The position numbers and the translations under genes were made by a program. A stretch of DNA of 64,000 nucleotides from Planctomycetota bacterium (GTDB lineage: Bacteria > Planctomycetota > Planctomycetia > JALXBF01). The notes beneath the pieces were generated by a model that was not told the origin of the DNA, did not search any database, and saw only the letters and a program-made list of their open reading frames with translations. How positions within the stretch are numbered: position 1 is the stretch's first letter; every line of letters begins with the position of its first letter. The stretch is from assembly GCA_026991575.1 (NCBI GenBank), contig JALXBF010000016.1, positions 20,816 through 84,815 on the forward strand, in the 5' to 3' direction. Below, in pieces: positions 1-11,554 of the stretch.

Positions 1-2
1 AG

Positions 3-287
3 GACCTCAACGGGATGATCGTCCCCGTTGAGATCACGATCTACTCGGACCGTAGCTTCGAGTTCATCATCAAGAGTCCGCCGGCGTCGGTCTTGCTGAA
101 GATGGCTGCGGGCTTGGCAAAGGGGTCCGGGACGCCGGGACGGGAGACCGTCGGTAAGGTCACGCGCGAGGACGTGCGCAAGATTGCTCAAGAGAAACAG
201 AAAGACCTGAACGCCCGTGACCTCGAGCACGCGGTGCGAATGATCGAAGGCACTGCGCGGAGCATGGGCATTGAGGTGGTGGACTGA
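3..287 (+). CDS. rplK: 50S ribosomal protein L11 (C-terminal part)
   Basis: The gene enters from outside the window and is read in frame from base 3, so only the last 94 codons are seen. The visible part is the C-terminal rRNA-binding domain of L11, with the family's '[14 protein letters not shown]' stretch and the 'GTARSMGI' end. This domain binds the 23S rRNA GTPase-associated centre and works with L10 and L7/L12 encoded just downstream. L1 follows after 63 bases, the usual L11-L1-L10-L7/L12 order. The identification is firm; promoter and N-terminus lie outside the window. Confidence 0.95.
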   Translation, partial: DLNGMIVPVEITIYSDRSFEFIIKSPPASVLLKMAAGLAKGSGTPGRETVGKVTREDVRKIAQEKQKDLNARDLEHAVRMIEGTARSMGIEVVD

Positions 288-350
288 GACAGCAGCCATT
301 CCCCGCTAGACCGCGGCTACAGCCAGCTGCGGGAGGGAGGTCAGAACGCG

Positions 351-1034
351 ATGCCGCGACACTCGAGGCGCTATCTGGAGCTGAAGAAAAAAGTCGAAGG
401 GCTACCGCCCTTGCCGGTCGGCGAGGCGGTGCGTAAGCTGAAGGAGTTCGCCAACACCCGGTTCGATCAGACCGTGGAGCTTGCGGTACGGCTAGGCATC
501 GACCCACGCCAGGCGGACCAGCGTGTGCGCGGCTCGGTCGTCTTGCCGCACGGTACCGGGCGCGCGGTCCGGGTGGCGGTGTTTGCTCAGGGTGAAAAGG
601 CGCGTGAGGCGAAGGAGGCCGGCGCGGACATCGTCGGCGCCGAGGACCTGGTGGCACAGGTCCAAAAAGGCCAGATCGACTTCGATATCTGCATTGCCAC
701 ACCCGATATGATGAAGTTGGTTCGCCCTCTTGGGCGAATCCTCGGCCCCCGCGGCCTGATGCCCTCACCACGCAACGGTACCGTCACCAACGACGTCGCC
801 GACACGGTACGGCAATTCAAGCTGGGCCGGGTGGAGTTCCGTGCCGATCAGGGCGGCAACGTCCACCTGCCGGTAGGCAAACTCAGCATGCCGGAAGAGG
901 CGCTGGTCGAGAACATCGAGGCTGCGCTGCATGCCATCCGAGCGCTGCGGCCTGCTGCCGTCCGTGGCCAGTACATCCGCAACGTGGCGGTGTCTGCGAC
1001 GATGAGTCCCAGCGTCAAGCTGGCGGTGGCATGA
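351..1034 (+). CDS. rplA: 50S ribosomal protein L1
   Basis: This 227-residue protein has the normal length of bacterial L1 and the family signature around residues 130-145 ([14 protein letters not shown]). L1 binds 23S rRNA at the E-site stalk. In many bacteria it also represses its own L11-L1 mRNA, but no L1 operator could be picked out here because the operon's 5' end is outside the window. The ATG at 351 follows a GGGAGG ribosome site. rplJ starts 45 bases downstream. Confidence 0.97.
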   Translation: MPRHSRRYLELKKKVEGLPPLPVGEAVRKLKEFANTRFDQTVELAVRLGIDPRQADQRVRGSVVLPHGTGRAVRVAVFAQGEKAREAKEAGADIVGAEDLVAQVQKGQIDFDICIATPDMMKLVRPLGRILGPRGLMPSPRNGTVTNDVADTVRQFKLGRVEFRADQGGNVHLPVGKLSMPEEALVENIEAALHAIRALRPAAVRGQYIRNVAVSATMSPSVKLAVA

Positions 1035-1079
1035 GCGTTCTCCCCGGGGCTTGCCGGCGTAGCTGGAGGCTGACCAACG

Positions 1080-1595
1080 ATGAGCCGTTACGTGAAGCGA
1101 TTGATGATGGACGAACTCCGACGCACGTTGGAGGGCGTCGACGATTTCCTGTTCGTGGATCTGGAGCGGCTGAATGCCAATGAGGCCACCGAGCTGCGGC
1201 TGGCGCTGCGGGAACGGGCGATTCGAGTCCGCGTCGTTAAGAACACGCTCGCACGCATCGTGCTCCGGGAGCTGGGCATCGAGGGGGCCGACCCGATCTT
1301 GCAAGGCCCTACAGCCATCGCCTGGGGCGGCGACTCCATCGTGGAGCTGGCCCGCGAGATCACCGAATGGACCAAGAAGATCGACCGCTTCCGGATCAAG
1401 GGAGGCGTACTGGCCAAGAAGGCCATCTCCGAAGCGGATGTGGTTGCGTTGAGCCGGATGCCGACCCGCGAAGAGCTCATCGGGCGGATCGTCTCCCTTC
1501 TGGTCGGTTCCGGCACGCGGGTCGTTGCGCTCCTGCAAGGGGCTGCCGGCCGGGTGGTCGGCCAGATCAAGAGCAAAGCGGAACAAGAATCGTAG
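1080..1595 (+). CDS. rplJ: 50S ribosomal protein L10
   Basis: This 171-residue protein anchors L7/L12 dimers to the ribosome stalk base. The N-terminal RNA-binding domain contains the 'VVKNTLARIVL' helix and a 'GPTAIAWG' segment characteristic of L10. The C-terminal helix region ending in 'GQIKSKAEQES' would carry the L7/L12-binding sites. The start is supported by a GGAGG about 10 bases upstream. It sits 45 bases after rplA and 72 before rplL, so the three are very likely co-transcribed. Confidence 0.96.
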   Translation: MSRYVKRLMMDELRRTLEGVDDFLFVDLERLNANEATELRLALRERAIRVRVVKNTLARIVLRELGIEGADPILQGPTAIAWGGDSIVELAREITEWTKKIDRFRIKGGVLAKKAISEADVVALSRMPTREELIGRIVSLLVGSGTRVVALLQGAAGRVVGQIKSKAEQES

Positions 1596-1667
1596 TGTCC
1601 TGTGTGGGCGATCGTATTGCGGTGCTTTCCGGCGGATCGGGCTGCGTAAGAGAGGAGAGGTACACTC

Positions 1668-2081
1668 ATGGCCAATGGCGAATCGCGACAGTGGAGCGAT
1701 AAGATCAAGAGCCTGGGCGACGAGCTGGTCAAGCTAACGGTGCTTGAGGCTAAGGAACTGGGCGATTATCTTGAGGAAGAGTACGGGCTGAAGGCTGCTG
1801 CCGGTGCGGTCGCTGTGGCAGCCGTGCCCGGCGCTGCGGCACCCGGTGCTGAGGCTGCGGAAGAGGAGAAGACCGAGTTCGACGTCATTCTGGAGAGCTT
1901 CGGCGACAGCAAGATCAACGTCATCAAGGTGGTCCGCGCCATCACCGGCCTGGGGCTGAAAGAGGCCAAGGCCCTGGTCGAGAGTGCCCCGAAACCGGTC
2001 AAAGAGGGCGTCAGCAAGGAAGAGGCCGAAGAGATCAAGAAGAAGCTCGAAGAGGCCGGTGCCACTGTTTCGCTCAAGTAA
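1668..2081 (+). CDS. rplL: 50S ribosomal protein L7/L12
   Basis: This 137-residue stalk protein has the standard three parts: an N-terminal dimerisation segment, an Ala/Gly/Pro hinge (about residues 42-62) and a C-terminal globular domain that recruits translation factors, beginning at 'EFDVILES'. The conserved '[20 protein letters not shown]' helix region is present. A strong AGGAGAGG precedes the ATG. A 182-base spacer containing a GC-rich hairpin (2120-2148) separates it from rpoB. Confidence 0.97.
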   Translation: MANGESRQWSDKIKSLGDELVKLTVLEAKELGDYLEEEYGLKAAAGAVAVAAVPGAAAPGAEAAEEEKTEFDVILESFGDSKINVIKVVRAITGLGLKEAKALVESAPKPVKEGVSKEEAEEIKKKLEEAGATVSLK

Positions 2082-2119
2082 CCCGACCCACGCCACTCGA
2101 TCAGGACCGCAATCCCGCA

Positions 2120-2148
2120 GCCGAGCGCGCAACCATTGCCCGCTCGGC
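2120..2148 (+). other. Hairpin in the rplL-rpoB spacer
   Basis: An 8-bp perfect GC-rich stem (GCCGAGCG / CGCTCGGC) with a 13-base loop lies between rplL and rpoB. No T-run follows, so it is not a classical terminator. By analogy with the E. coli rplL-rpoB spacer it could be an RNA processing site or attenuator. That role is inference; only the hairpin is seen. Confidence 0.45.
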
Positions 2149-2263
2149 TACGGGTCTTGCTGCGCGCAGCCGTATCCACGACCGGGCCGCTTGCTGAACC
2201 GGCTGGTCGTCTGAGCCGATGGTGCCCGGACGACAAGAGGACTGTAGCGAGGTAGGACGAAAC

Positions 2264-5200
2264 ATGTCAACAGTCTCCGAGGAACGCGCGATCATCTTCC
2301 GCGAACGGCGGAACCTGGGGCGTTCCAAGCTCGACCTGGAAATCCCCAACCTGACCGAGATCCAGACCCGCGCGTACGAGGCGTTTCTGCAACCGAACAC
2401 CCCGCCCAAGGAACGCAAGAACCAGGGGCTCGAGGCCGTCCTGCGCGAAACCTTCCCGATCGAAAGCTACGATGGCCAGATGCGCCTGGAATACCTGTAC
2501 TACGAACTGGATGAGCCCCGCTTCGACCCGGACGAATGCCGCCAGCTCGGCCTCACCTACGGCCGCCCCTTGCGCGTCTGGCTCCGGTTGGTCAAAGGCA
2601 ACGAGTCGATCGAGGAGGTGGTCTTCTTCGGCGACGTGCCCATCATGCTGGGCGGCGGCGAGTTCATCATCAACGGCGCCGAACGGGTCGTGGTCAGCCA
2701 GCTGCACCGTAGCCCCGGGGTGGACTTCGTCGAGGAGACCGAATCCGGCGGGCGCAAGACGTTTGTGTGCCGGATCCTGCCGGAACGCGGCAGCTGGGTC
2801 GAGATCCATATCAGTCGCAACGAAACGCTGCATGTGCGCATCGACCAGGTCAGCCGGATCCCGGCAACCATGCTCGTGCGCGCGATGAGCGAGCAGTATG
2901 CCACGGACGAACAGTTGTTGAGAGCCTTCTACAAGACCAAGAAGGTACGCCTCAGCAGCCGCACGCTGCCGCAGATCATCCACGCATTCGCCTGCGGGCC
3001 GATCGTCGATCCGGACACGGGAGAGATCCTGGTCGAATCGTGCCAGATGATCACCGAGGAGATGGCCGAAGAGATTCTCGACCGCGGCCTGCGCGAGGTT
3101 GAGGTCGTCCTGCCCGGACAGGACCCGCTGGTGCTGAACTCCATCCAGGAGGATCAGGCCAAGGGGCATGAGGATGCTCTGGTGATGATCTATCAGAAAC
3201 TCCGTCCCGGCAACCCGGCCGACCTGGGCCGCGCACGCGAACTGTTCCGGGAGAAGTTCTTCGATCCGACTCGCTACCGACTTGGCCGCGTGGGCCGTTT
3301 CCGCATGAACCGTAAGTTCGGCGTCGACGTCGACGAATCGATCCAGACGCTCCGCGCCGAAGACCTCATCGAGGCGATCCGCTACCTGATGCGGCTACGC
3401 CAGCCCAACAGCGGCGCCACCACCGACGATATCGACAACCTCGGCAACCGCCGCGTCCGTACGGTCGATGAGCTTGCCTGCGAGGAGCTTCGTAAAGGGT
3501 TCCACAAGCTGAAGCGGACCGTGCAGGAGCGCATGAGCCTGCATGGTGAGCGCGAGGACCTGGGCGTCCGCAGTCTGGTCAACACCAAGGCCGTCACGGC
3601 GGCGATGGAGTATTTCTTTGGCCGTAGCGAACTGTCCCAGGTCGTTGACCAGACGAACCCGCTGTCGCAGCTCACCCACGAGCGCCGCCTCTCGGCCCTC
3701 GGACCCGGTGGCCTGAACCGCAAGCGCGCCGGATTCGAGGTGCGCGACGTGCACTACTCGCACTACGGCCGGATCTGCCCGATCGAGACACCCGAAGGAA
3801 CCAATATCGGCCTGATCTCCAGCCTGGCAGTCTACGCCGGTATCGACGAGTATGGCTTCCTGATCACTCCGTACCGTGAGGTCCGTAAGGGCAAAATCAC
3901 CAACAATCTGGTCTGGCTCCGCGCCGATCAGGAATTCGACAAGCGGATTGCCCCGGCCGATATCCCCATCGAAGACAATCGGATCGCTGCTGAGAAGGTC
4001 GTCGTACGCTACCGCGGCGACTACGAAACCGTGCCGGCCGACCAGGTGGACCTGATCGACGTATCCACCAAACAAATGGTGGGCGTCTCGGCAAGTCTGA
4101 TCCCGTTCCTGGAGCACGACGACGCAAACCGCGCCCTGATGGGCTCGAACATGCAACGCCAGGCCGTGCCTCTGTTGATCACCGAGCCCCCCCTGGTGGC
4201 CACTGGCATGGAAGAGGCGGTCGCCAAGAACAGCAGCCTGGTCGTGCGTGCCGTCGAGGACGGTACCGTCACGTACGTCGATGCCCAGCGGATTGTCATC
4301 GACGATCGACAGTACTACCTGAAGAAGTTCACCGGCTTGTCCGACCGCACCTGCCTGAACCAGAAGCCAATCGTGAAGGTGGGCGACAAGGTGAAGGCTG
4401 GTCAGATCATCGCCGATGGCGCGGCGACCTGCCAGGGACAGCTTGCCCTGGGACGTAACGTGCTGGCGGCGTTCATGTCCTGGGAAGGGTACAACTTCGA
4501 GGACGCGATCGTGATCTCCGAACGTCTCGTGCGCGACGACGTGTACACGTCGATTCACATCCAGGGCTTCGAGGCGGAGATCCGCGAGACGAAGCAGGGA
4601 CGCGAGGAGTTTACCCGGGACATCCCGAACGTCGCTGAAAAGATCCTGCGAAACCTGGACGAAAACGGTATCGTCCGAATCGGCACCTACGTCCGTCCCG
4701 GCGACATCCTCGTGGGCAAAATCGCCCCCAAGCCACGCCAGGAGATGACGCCCGAGGAGAAACTGTTGCACGCCATCTTCGGCCGTGCCGGTGAGGACGT
4801 CAAGAACGTCAGCCTCGAGGTCCCCAGCGGCGTGGAAGGTGTCGTGATCGCGACCCAGCGGTTCGCGCGGAAGCAGAGCCTGAGCGAAGAGGAGCGCAAG
4901 CGACGCGACGAGCAGTTGAAGGCGATCGAGAAGGAGTACAACGAGCGAATCGCCCAGACCTTCAAGGAGATGATTGCCGCCCTGGAAGAGCTGCTCGGCA
5001 GAGAGCTGACCGATGAGAGCGGCAAGCGGCTCCGCAAGCTGGACCAGCGACGCATCCGCGAGCTGATGGACAAATTCGACTTGAAGAAGTTCCGCATTAG
5101 CCCGCAGAAGAAGGGCGAGGCCCAGCAGCTCTACCGCCGCTACTGGCAACGCATCGACACGCTGCGCATGGAACAGCGGCGCAAGGTGAATGAGCTGCGG

Positions 5201-5962
5201 ATTGGCGATGAGCTACCCATCGGCGTGCTCCAGCAGGTGAAGGTGTACCTGGCGATCAAACGGAAGATCTCGGTGGGCGACAAGATGGCGGGCCGTCACG
5301 GCAACAAGGGCGTCATCGCCAAGATCCTGCCCATCGAGGACATGCCCTATCTGGAAGACGGTACCCCTGTGGACATCATCCTGAATCCGCTCGGCGTCCC
5401 CAGCCGTATGAACGTGGGCCAGATTCTGGAGACCCACCTCGGCTGGGCGGCCAAGGTGCTCGGCTTCCAGGCCATCTGTCCGGTCTTCGACGGACCGGAC
5501 GAGGAGACGATCCGCAGCCTGATGGTGCAGGCAGGTTTGCCGGAGGACGGCAAGGCCGTGCTCTACGACGGTCGCACGGGCGAGCGGTTTGAGCAGCCGG
5601 TCACGGTCGGTTACCTGTACATGATGAAACTCCATCACCTGGTCGACGACAAGATCCACGCGCGTGCCACCGGGCCGTACTCGCTGATCACCCAGCAGCC
5701 GCTCGGCGGCAAGGCTCGCTTCGGAGGCCAGCGGTTCGGCGAGATGGAGGTCTGGGCGCTGGAAGCTTACGGTGCTGCCTACACACTGCAGGAACTGCTG
5801 ACCGTGAAGTCCGACGATGTCGAAGGCCGGACGAAGATCTACGAGTCGATTGTCAAGGGCCAGAACACGCTGGAAGCCGGCATGCCCGCCAGCTTCGAGG
5901 TGCTGATGAACGAGATACGCGGTCTGGCACTGAATATCCGGCTGGAGAAGCGGCGACTGTGA
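2264..5962 (+). CDS. rpoB: DNA-directed RNA polymerase subunit beta
   Basis: This is the 1232-residue beta subunit of RNA polymerase. It carries the beta-family landmarks: '[13 protein letters not shown]', the rifampicin pocket '[19 protein letters not shown]' (starting near residue 462) and the '[14 protein letters not shown]' block near residue 1005. The rifampicin-pocket Asp, His and Ser equivalents of E. coli D516, H526 and S531 are all present, so no resistance change is visible there. An upstream in-frame GTG exists at 2219, but the ATG at 2264, preceded by GAGGTAGGA, fits the family N-terminus better. rpoC follows after 116 bases. Confidence 0.97.
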   Translation: MSTVSEERAIIFRERRNLGRSKLDLEIPNLTEIQTRAYEAFLQPNTPPKERKNQGLEAVLRETFPIESYDGQMRLEYLYYELDEPRFDPDECRQLGLTYGRPLRVWLRLVKGNESIEEVVFFGDVPIMLGGGEFIINGAERVVVSQLHRSPGVDFVEETESGGRKTFVCRILPERGSWVEIHISRNETLHVRIDQVSRIPATMLVRAMSEQYATDEQLLRAFYKTKKVRLSSRTLPQIIHAFACGPIVDPDTGEILVESCQMITEEMAEEILDRGLREVEVVLPGQDPLVLNSIQEDQAKGHEDALVMIYQKLRPGNPADLGRARELFREKFFDPTRYRLGRVGRFRMNRKFGVDVDESIQTLRAEDLIEAIRYLMRLRQPNSGATTDDIDNLGNRRVRTVDELACEELRKGFHKLKRTVQERMSLHGEREDLGVRSLVNTKAVTAAMEYFFGRSELSQVVDQTNPLSQLTHERRLSALGPGGLNRKRAGFEVRDVHYSHYGRICPIETPEGTNIGLISSLAVYAGIDEYGFLITPYREVRKGKITNNLVWLRADQEFDKRIAPADIPIEDNRIAAEKVVVRYRGDYETVPADQVDLIDVSTKQMVGVSASLIPFLEHDDANRALMGSNMQRQAVPLLITEPPLVATGMEEAVAKNSSLVVRAVEDGTVTYVDAQRIVIDDRQYYLKKFTGLSDRTCLNQKPIVKVGDKVKAGQIIADGAATCQGQLALGRNVLAAFMSWEGYNFEDAIVISERLVRDDVYTSIHIQGFEAEIRETKQGREEFTRDIPNVAEKILRNLDENGIVRIGTYVRPGDILVGKIAPKPRQEMTPEEKLLHAIFGRAGEDVKNVSLEVPSGVEGVVIATQRFARKQSLSEEERKRRDEQLKAIEKEYNERIAQTFKEMIAALEELLGRELTDESGKRLRKLDQRRIRELMDKFDLKKFRISPQKKGEAQQLYRRYWQRIDTLRMEQRRKVNELRIGDELPIGVLQQVKVYLAIKRKISVGDKMAGRHGNKGVIAKILPIEDMPYLEDGTPVDIILNPLGVPSRMNVGQILETHLGWAAKVLGFQAICPVFDGPDEETIRSLMVQAGLPEDGKAVLYDGRTGERFEQPVTVGYLYMMKLHHLVDDKIHARATGPYSLITQQPLGGKARFGGQRFGEMEVWALEAYGAAYTLQELLTVKSDDVEGRTKIYESIVKGQNTLEAGMPASFEVLMNEIRGLALNIRLEKRRL

Positions 5963-5967
5963 ACACG

Positions 5968-5997
5968 CACCCCAACGGTCGGTCTGCTCTTGGGGTG
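5968..5997 (+). other. Hairpin in the rpoB-rpoC spacer
   Basis: Six bases after the rpoB stop there is a perfect 8-bp stem, CACCCCAA / TTGGGGTG, with a 14-base loop. It is followed by AGCTTTCG, which is too short a T-run for an efficient terminator. It may be a processing or weak attenuation site that sets the beta to beta-prime ratio. This is inferred from position and symmetry only. Confidence 0.4.
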
Positions 5998-6078
5998 AGC
6001 TTTCGCCGCTAGGGCCATCGATCCCGGAACCGTAGCCGGTATGGTCGGAACCGGGGTATCAGGAGCGACAACCAGTCA

Positions 6079-9000
6079 GTGGGAGAACTGGCCGTGAGTA
6101 TTTCACCGGAAACCAGCTACGAACGGGTCAACGAATATACGGCCGTTCAGATTCGGCTTGCCAGCCCGCAAGACATCCGGTCCTGGTCATTCGGCGAGGT
6201 GAAGAAGCCGGAGACGATCAACTACCGGACGTACCGTCCGGAGAAGGACGGGCTGTTCTGCGAACGGATCTTCGGGCCGGAGCGCGACTGGGAGTGCAGC
6301 TGTGGCAAGTACAAGGGAATGAAGTACAAGGGGATTATTTGCGACCGCTGCGGCGTGAAGGTCACGACCTCGAAGGTGCGCCGCAAGCGGATGGGCCACA
6401 TCGAGCTGGCTGCACCGGTCGTGCACATCTGGTTCTTCAAAGTAACCCCCAGCCGCATTGCGCTGTTGCTCGACCTGCGCGCCTCACAGCTTGAAGGCGT
6501 CATCTACTACCAGGACTACATCGTTATCGATCCGAAACAAACCGACCTGAAGAAGTGCCAGGTCCTCAGCGAGGAGGAATACCGCGAGGCCATTCGGCAG
6601 TGGGGCGTCGGTGCGTTTGAGGCCGACATGGGGGCTGAGGCGATCAAGAAGCTGCTGGCACAGCTTGACCTGGTTGCCCTCTCCAAGCAACTACGCCAGC
6701 AGTTGCAGCAGACCGATTCAAAGCAGCAGCGCAGCGAACTGATCCGGCGGCTCCGCGTGGTCGAAGCGCTGCGCGACAGCGAGAATCGGCCCGAGTGGAT
6801 GGTGTTGGAGTGCATCCCGGTCATCCCGCCCGAGCTCCGTCCTCTGGTGCCGCTCGAAACCGGGAATTTCGCCACCAGCGATCTGAACGACCTCTACCGC
6901 CGCATCATCAACCGCAACAACCGGCTCAAGAAACTGGTCGACCTGAACGCCCCGGAGGTGATCATCCGCAACGAGAAGCGGATGTTGCAGCAGTCGCTCG
7001 ATGCGCTCTTCGACAACAACCGCTGCAAGCGGCCCGTAATGGGCTCCTCGAACCGTCCGCTCAAGAGCCTGAGCGACATGATCAAGGGCAAGCAGGGGCG
7101 GTTCCGCGAGAACCTCCTGGGCAAGCGGGTCGATTACTCGGCACGTTCGGTCATCGTCGTTGGCCCAGAGCTGAAACTGCACCAGTGCGGTCTGCCCAAA
7201 CGGATCGCCCTAGAGCTGTACTCGCCGTTCATCATCCGGCGGCTCAAAGAGCTCGGGCATGCCGACACGATCAAGGCGGCCAAGCGAATGGTGGAGCAGA
7301 AGCGGGATCCGGTCTGGGACATCCTTGATGAGGTCATCCAGAACCACCCGGTCCTGCTTAACCGCGCCCCCACGCTGCACCGGATGGGCATCCAGGCGTT
7401 CGAGCCGATCCTGGTGGAAGGCAACGCCATTCAGATCCACCCGCTGGTGTGCAAAGGGTTCAACGCGGACTTCGACGGTGATCAGATGGCCGTACACCTG
7501 CCGCTATCGGTGGAGGCGGTGGTGGAGGCGGCTACGCTGATGCTGTCGACCCACAACATTTTCTCCCCCGCCCATGGCGGGCCGATCATCAGCCCAAGCC
7601 AGGACATCGTCATGGGCTGCTACTACGCCTCATGCATGCTGGACGGCCAACCGGGTGAAGGGCGGGTGTTTGCTGACCCAGTCGAGGCGATCTACGCCTA
7701 CAACCATGGTCAGATCGGCATGCATGCCAAGATCCAGGTCCGGCTTCCGGCCAACAAGAAGCGGGTTGTGCTGGACGATGGCTCGGATGACCCGAACTAC
7801 AAGCCAGGCGGTCGCATCACGACGTGCGTGGGCCGGATCCTGTTTAACGACATCCTGCATCCGGACATGCCGTTCTACAACCAGTTGCTCAGCTCCAAGC
7901 GGTTGAGCCGGATCATCGCCGACTGCTATGAGCTACTGGGCCGGTCCGAGACGATCGATCTGCTCGACCGGATGAAGGACTTCGGGTTCCGGATGGCCAC
8001 GCGCAGCGGGCTGAGCTTCGCGACCAGCGACCTGAAGCGTCCGGCTAACAAGGAAAAGGTCATTCGGGACACGGAGAAGCGGGTTGCCGAGATCAACCGC
8101 CAGTATCAGAAAGGACTGATCACGCCGGGCGAGCGGTACAACCAGGTGGTTGACGAATGGATGAAGGCGGTCAACGAGATCAAGGAACAGCTCATGCGCG
8201 ACCTGCGCGAGGACCGCCGCGACGGCAAACCGTACATCAACCCGATCTACCTTATGGCTCAGTCCGGCGCACGTGGGAATGAGGACCAGGTGCGGCAGCT
8301 GGCCGGTATCCGTGGTCTGATGGCCAAGCCGTCCGGGCGGATCATCGAGACCCCGATCAAAGCCAGCTTCCGCGAAGGGCTGAGCGTGCTGGAGTACTTC
8401 AGCTCCACGCACGGGGCCCGCAAAGGGCTGGCCGACACGGCGCTGAAGACGGCTGACTCCGGCTACCTGACACGCAAGCTGGCCGACGTCGCCCAGAACG
8501 TGGTCGTCACCATGTATGACTGCGGTACGACCAACGGCATCACCAAGTCGGCGGTGCGTCAAGGGAACAAGGAGGTCGTGAGCCTTGCGCAGGCAATCTA
8601 CGGCCGCGTGGCCCGGAACACGATCGTGCATCACGTATACGACGAGGTGGTGGTGCGTGAGAATGAGTTGATCACGCGCGAGATTGCCAAGAAGATCGAG
8701 GAGATGGGGATTTCGAAGATCCGCGTGCGCAGCCCCATGACCTGCGAAGCGGAACTCGGTGTCTGTGCCCTCTGCTACGGCATGGACCTGGCCACCGGCG
8801 AGCTGGTCGAAGAGGGGATGGCTGTTGGCATCATCGCGGCTCAGTCGATCGGCGAGCCCGGGACGCAGCTGACCATGCGGACGTTCCACATCGGTGGTGT
8901 CGCGCAGCGGCGGGTTGAGGAGAGCCTGGTTCGCGCGCAGCGCAAAGGAATCGTCCACTTCGTTGACTGCGACGTCGTCATCAACGAGAAAGGCCGCCGG

Positions 9001-10374
9001 GTTATCGTCGGACGGAACGCCAAGGTGCAGATCCTTGACGATAAGGGACGCGATCTGGAAACCCACGCCGTGCCCAACGGTGCCGAGGCCCAGGTGGAGG
9101 AGGGGCAGAAAGTCAACCCTGGCACGGTGCTGTGCGTCTGGGAGCCCCACGTGTCACGTGTGGTCTCCGACGTTGAAGGCGTCGTCCGCTTCGAGGACCT
9201 GGTCGAAGGCGAGACGCTGATCATCGAGCGCGATCCCACCACCGGTGGCAAGCGGCTGATCGTCGCCGAACATCGCGGCGATAAGCAGCCGGCGATCGTC
9301 ATTGTCGACCCCGAGACCGGACGGGTCGCCGAGGTGTACCACCTGCGTGAGAAGGCCACCGTCGAGGTTGAGGAAGGTCAGAAGGTGGTCAAAGGGACGG
9401 TCCTGGCGAAAATCCCCGAAGAGATCACCGGTACTCAGGACATCACCGGTGGTCTGCCGCGTGTGAGTGAGTTGTTCGATGCACGGCGTCCCAAGGAGCC
9501 TGCGGTGCTGGCCGAAATCGACGGAGTTGTGGAGGTGGAAGGTCGCAAGGTGCGCAACAAGCGGCTGATCCGGATTCGCAACGAAAAGACCGGCATCGAG
9601 AAGGAACACTACGTGCCGCCCAAACAGCAGTTGCGGGTCAAGACCGGCGATCGAGTCCGTGCCGGCGACCAGCTCTGTGAGGGACCGCTTGATCCGAACG
9701 ACATCTTGAGGATCTCTGGCGAGGAGCGGCTGCAGCAGTACCTTTTGGAGGAGATCCAGAAGGTCTACCGCAACCAGGGTGTGGACATCAACGATAAGCA
9801 CGTGGAGATCATCATCGCGCAGATGTTGCGTAAGGTCGAGGTGACCGACCCGGGCGATACGGATCTGTTGCCCGAGACGGAGATCGACCGGTTCCGCTTC
9901 CAGCAAATCAATCGGCAGTTGGCCAAGTCGGCCAAGATCACCGATCCGGGCGACACCCAGTTCAAAGAAGGGGAGATTGTTCCGATGGAGGTGCTGGAGG
10001 CGGAGAACGAGCGGGTGGAGAAGGCTGGCGGTAACCCGGCACGCTGGGTGAAGCCTCGGCCTGCCACGGCACGCACGCTTCTGCTGGGCATCACCAAGGC
10101 GGCCGTGCGTTCGGAAAGCTTCATCTCGGCGGCCAGCTTCCAGGAAACCACCCGCGTGCTGACCGAAGCGGCGATTTCCGGCAAGCGCGACACGTTGGTC
10201 GGGCTCAAGGAGAACGTCATCCTGGGCCGCCTGATCCCGGCAGGCACGGGCTTCAAGCGGTATGTGGAATCGGAGGTGCGTATCAACCCGAAGATTCTCG
10301 AACAGATGGATGCTCAGCGCATGGCCAGCCTGACGACCCTGACCGGCCAGGAACAGGGCGAAGCGCAGCAGTAA
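6079..10374 (+). CDS. rpoC: DNA-directed RNA polymerase subunit beta-prime
   Basis: This 1431-residue beta-prime subunit contains the catalytic Mg-binding '[10 protein letters not shown]' (Asp 464, 466 and 468). The first zinc finger has Cys 73, 75, 88 and 91, and the second has the cluster at Cys 889, 896 and 899 ('[11 protein letters not shown]') plus an earlier Cys in 'DCGTTNG'. '[16 protein letters not shown]', the bridge-helix/trigger-loop region, is also visible. The start is not fully decided: GTG 6079 has AGGAG 13 bases away, whereas GTG 6094 has GGGAG at 8 bases. Both give the same core protein. Confidence 0.97.
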   Translation: MGELAVSISPETSYERVNEYTAVQIRLASPQDIRSWSFGEVKKPETINYRTYRPEKDGLFCERIFGPERDWECSCGKYKGMKYKGIICDRCGVKVTTSKVRRKRMGHIELAAPVVHIWFFKVTPSRIALLLDLRASQLEGVIYYQDYIVIDPKQTDLKKCQVLSEEEYREAIRQWGVGAFEADMGAEAIKKLLAQLDLVALSKQLRQQLQQTDSKQQRSELIRRLRVVEALRDSENRPEWMVLECIPVIPPELRPLVPLETGNFATSDLNDLYRRIINRNNRLKKLVDLNAPEVIIRNEKRMLQQSLDALFDNNRCKRPVMGSSNRPLKSLSDMIKGKQGRFRENLLGKRVDYSARSVIVVGPELKLHQCGLPKRIALELYSPFIIRRLKELGHADTIKAAKRMVEQKRDPVWDILDEVIQNHPVLLNRAPTLHRMGIQAFEPILVEGNAIQIHPLVCKGFNADFDGDQMAVHLPLSVEAVVEAATLMLSTHNIFSPAHGGPIISPSQDIVMGCYYASCMLDGQPGEGRVFADPVEAIYAYNHGQIGMHAKIQVRLPANKKRVVLDDGSDDPNYKPGGRITTCVGRILFNDILHPDMPFYNQLLSSKRLSRIIADCYELLGRSETIDLLDRMKDFGFRMATRSGLSFATSDLKRPANKEKVIRDTEKRVAEINRQYQKGLITPGERYNQVVDEWMKAVNEIKEQLMRDLREDRRDGKPYINPIYLMAQSGARGNEDQVRQLAGIRGLMAKPSGRIIETPIKASFREGLSVLEYFSSTHGARKGLADTALKTADSGYLTRKLADVAQNVVVTMYDCGTTNGITKSAVRQGNKEVVSLAQAIYGRVARNTIVHHVYDEVVVRENELITREIAKKIEEMGISKIRVRSPMTCEAELGVCALCYGMDLATGELVEEGMAVGIIAAQSIGEPGTQLTMRTFHIGGVAQRRVEESLVRAQRKGIVHFVDCDVVINEKGRRVIVGRNAKVQILDDKGRDLETHAVPNGAEAQVEEGQKVNPGTVLCVWEPHVSRVVSDVEGVVRFEDLVEGETLIIERDPTTGGKRLIVAEHRGDKQPAIVIVDPETGRVAEVYHLREKATVEVEEGQKVVKGTVLAKIPEEITGTQDITGGLPRVSELFDARRPKEPAVLAEIDGVVEVEGRKVRNKRLIRIRNEKTGIEKEHYVPPKQQLRVKTGDRVRAGDQLCEGPLDPNDILRISGEERLQQYLLEEIQKVYRNQGVDINDKHVEIIIAQMLRKVEVTDPGDTDLLPETEIDRFRFQQINRQLAKSAKITDPGDTQFKEGEIVPMEVLEAENERVEKAGGNPARWVKPRPATARTLLLGITKAAVRSESFISAASFQETTRVLTEAAISGKRDTLVGLKENVILGRLIPAGTGFKRYVESEVRINPKILEQMDAQRMASLTTLTGQEQGEAQQ

Positions 10375-10431
10375 CGGTTGGCCGCGGGGACCGCCGGCGG
10401 CGTCACCCTGGCACGCCGCGGCTGGTTCCCG

Positions 10432-10460
10432 TTGTCGCCTGCCGCCCCGCTGCATAAACT
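10432..10460 (+). promoter_or_regulatory. Candidate sigma-70 promoter for rpsL-rpsG
   Basis: TTGTCG and TAAACT are separated by 17 bases, ending 51 bases upstream of the rpsL ATG. The same -10 word TAAACT occurs in the candidate promoter in front of rpsJ (24157-24162). Matches to the consensus are moderate, so this is a proposal from spacing, position and the shared word. Confidence 0.4.
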
Positions 10461-10511
10461 TGTTTGGCGTTCGTGCCTCGCACGAGTGATGACAGGAGTG
10501 TTGACACGACG

Positions 10512-10883
10512 ATGCCCACCATCAACCAGCTAGTCCGCAAAGGACGAAAGAAGAAGCCTTCCAAATCCAAGGCGCCGGCCTTGGAGGGCAACCCCTTCAA
10601 GCGCGGGGTCTGTCTTCAGGTGAAGACAATGACCCCGAAGAAGCCGAACTCGGCGCTGCGCAAGATCGCACGCGTGCGGCTGTCCAACGGACGCGAGGTG
10701 ACCGCGTACATTCCTGGCGAGGGGCACAACCTTCAGGAACACAGCATCGTGCTGGTACGCGGTGGCCGTGTACGCGACTTGCCCGGCGTGCGTTACCACA
10801 TCGTGCGCGGCGCGCTGGACTGTGCCGGCGTGGAAGGCCGAAAGCGCTCTCGGTCCAAGTACGGCACGAAGCGCGAATCCTGA
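10512..10883 (+). CDS. rpsL: 30S ribosomal protein S12
   Basis: This 123-residue S12 is the decoding-centre protein. The family core '[18 protein letters not shown]' and the '[12 protein letters not shown]' loop are intact. The lysines whose mutation gives streptomycin resistance elsewhere ('TPKKPNS') have the sensitive-type residue. An upstream in-frame start would add 16 residues, but the ATG at 10512 gives the universal '[12 protein letters not shown]' beginning; an AGGAG lies about 12 bases upstream. It opens the str cluster, 40 bases ahead of rpsG. Confidence 0.97.
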   Translation: MPTINQLVRKGRKKKPSKSKAPALEGNPFKRGVCLQVKTMTPKKPNSALRKIARVRLSNGREVTAYIPGEGHNLQEHSIVLVRGGRVRDLPGVRYHIVRGALDCAGVEGRKRSRSKYGTKRES

Positions 10884-10923
10884 TGAAGTTGGGCACTGCT
10901 GAGGTGCTGAGGTAGTTGGATCG

Positions 10924-11406
10924 ATGCGCAAGAAGCCTACCGCAAGCAAGAAGCAGCTCAAACCGGATCCCCGCTACGGGTCGCTGCTGGCGTCGAAGTT
11001 CATCAATTGCCTGATGTGGGACGGCAAGAAGACCGTTGCCCAGCGGGTGTTTTACCGTGCGCTGGATGAGATCAAGCGGCGGATGAAGGATGTCGATGAG
11101 CTGGAGGTGTTCACTCAGGCAGTCGAGAACGTCAAGCCGCAGCTCGAAGTGCGTTCGCGCCGCGTGGGCGGTGCGACCTACCAGGTGCCTATGCAGGTGA
11201 AACCTCAACGACAGCAATCGCTTGCGATCCGTTGGATCATCCAGGCCGCCCGGCAGGCGCGGCGCAAGCAAGGACGGCCGATGCACCTGTGCCTGGCCGA
11301 CGAGCTGATGGCCGCCTACCGCCGCGAAGGTGCGGCGATGCACACGCGTGAGCAGGTGCATCGGATGGCCGAAGCGAACAAAGCGTTCGCTCACTTTGCC
11401 TGGTAA
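10924..11406 (+). CDS. rpsG: 30S ribosomal protein S7
   Basis: This 160-residue S7 nucleates the 30S head. Conserved stretches '[14 protein letters not shown]', '[16 protein letters not shown]' and the C-terminal '[13 protein letters not shown]' are seen. The start follows a GAGGT site. A strong intrinsic terminator lies 24 bases after the stop, so S7 appears to end the first str transcript and fusA would need its own promoter or readthrough. Confidence 0.97.
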   Translation: MRKKPTASKKQLKPDPRYGSLLASKFINCLMWDGKKTVAQRVFYRALDEIKRRMKDVDELEVFTQAVENVKPQLEVRSRRVGGATYQVPMQVKPQRQQSLAIRWIIQAARQARRKQGRPMHLCLADELMAAYRREGAAMHTREQVHRMAEANKAFAHFAW

Positions 11407-11430
11407 CCCGCCAACACCGACAGCCAGCAG

Positions 11431-11475
11431 CACCGCCTCTTCGGACCGACCCGAACAGGCGGTGTTTGCGTTTTT
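11431..11475 (+). terminator. Intrinsic terminator after rpsG
   Basis: A perfect 8-bp stem CACCGCCT / AGGCGGTG with an 18-base loop is followed by TTTGCGTTTTT. It lies between rpsG and fusA, so it may terminate or attenuate the rpsL-rpsG transcript before EF-G. Confidence 0.8.
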
Positions 11476-11554
11476 GGGCCGCAGCAGCCGGGAATGCGGC
11501 CCGTGGTCAGCTCGGGCCGCTCCGTGGCTCGGCGGCCCGTAGGGACGAGCAACG

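Noticed and set aside
3395..5149. 584-codon open frame antisense to rpoB, and similar ones opposite rpoC, fusA and rpoA
   Set aside because: They mirror highly conserved genes, show no protein-family motif and are expected in high-GC DNA from codon bias.
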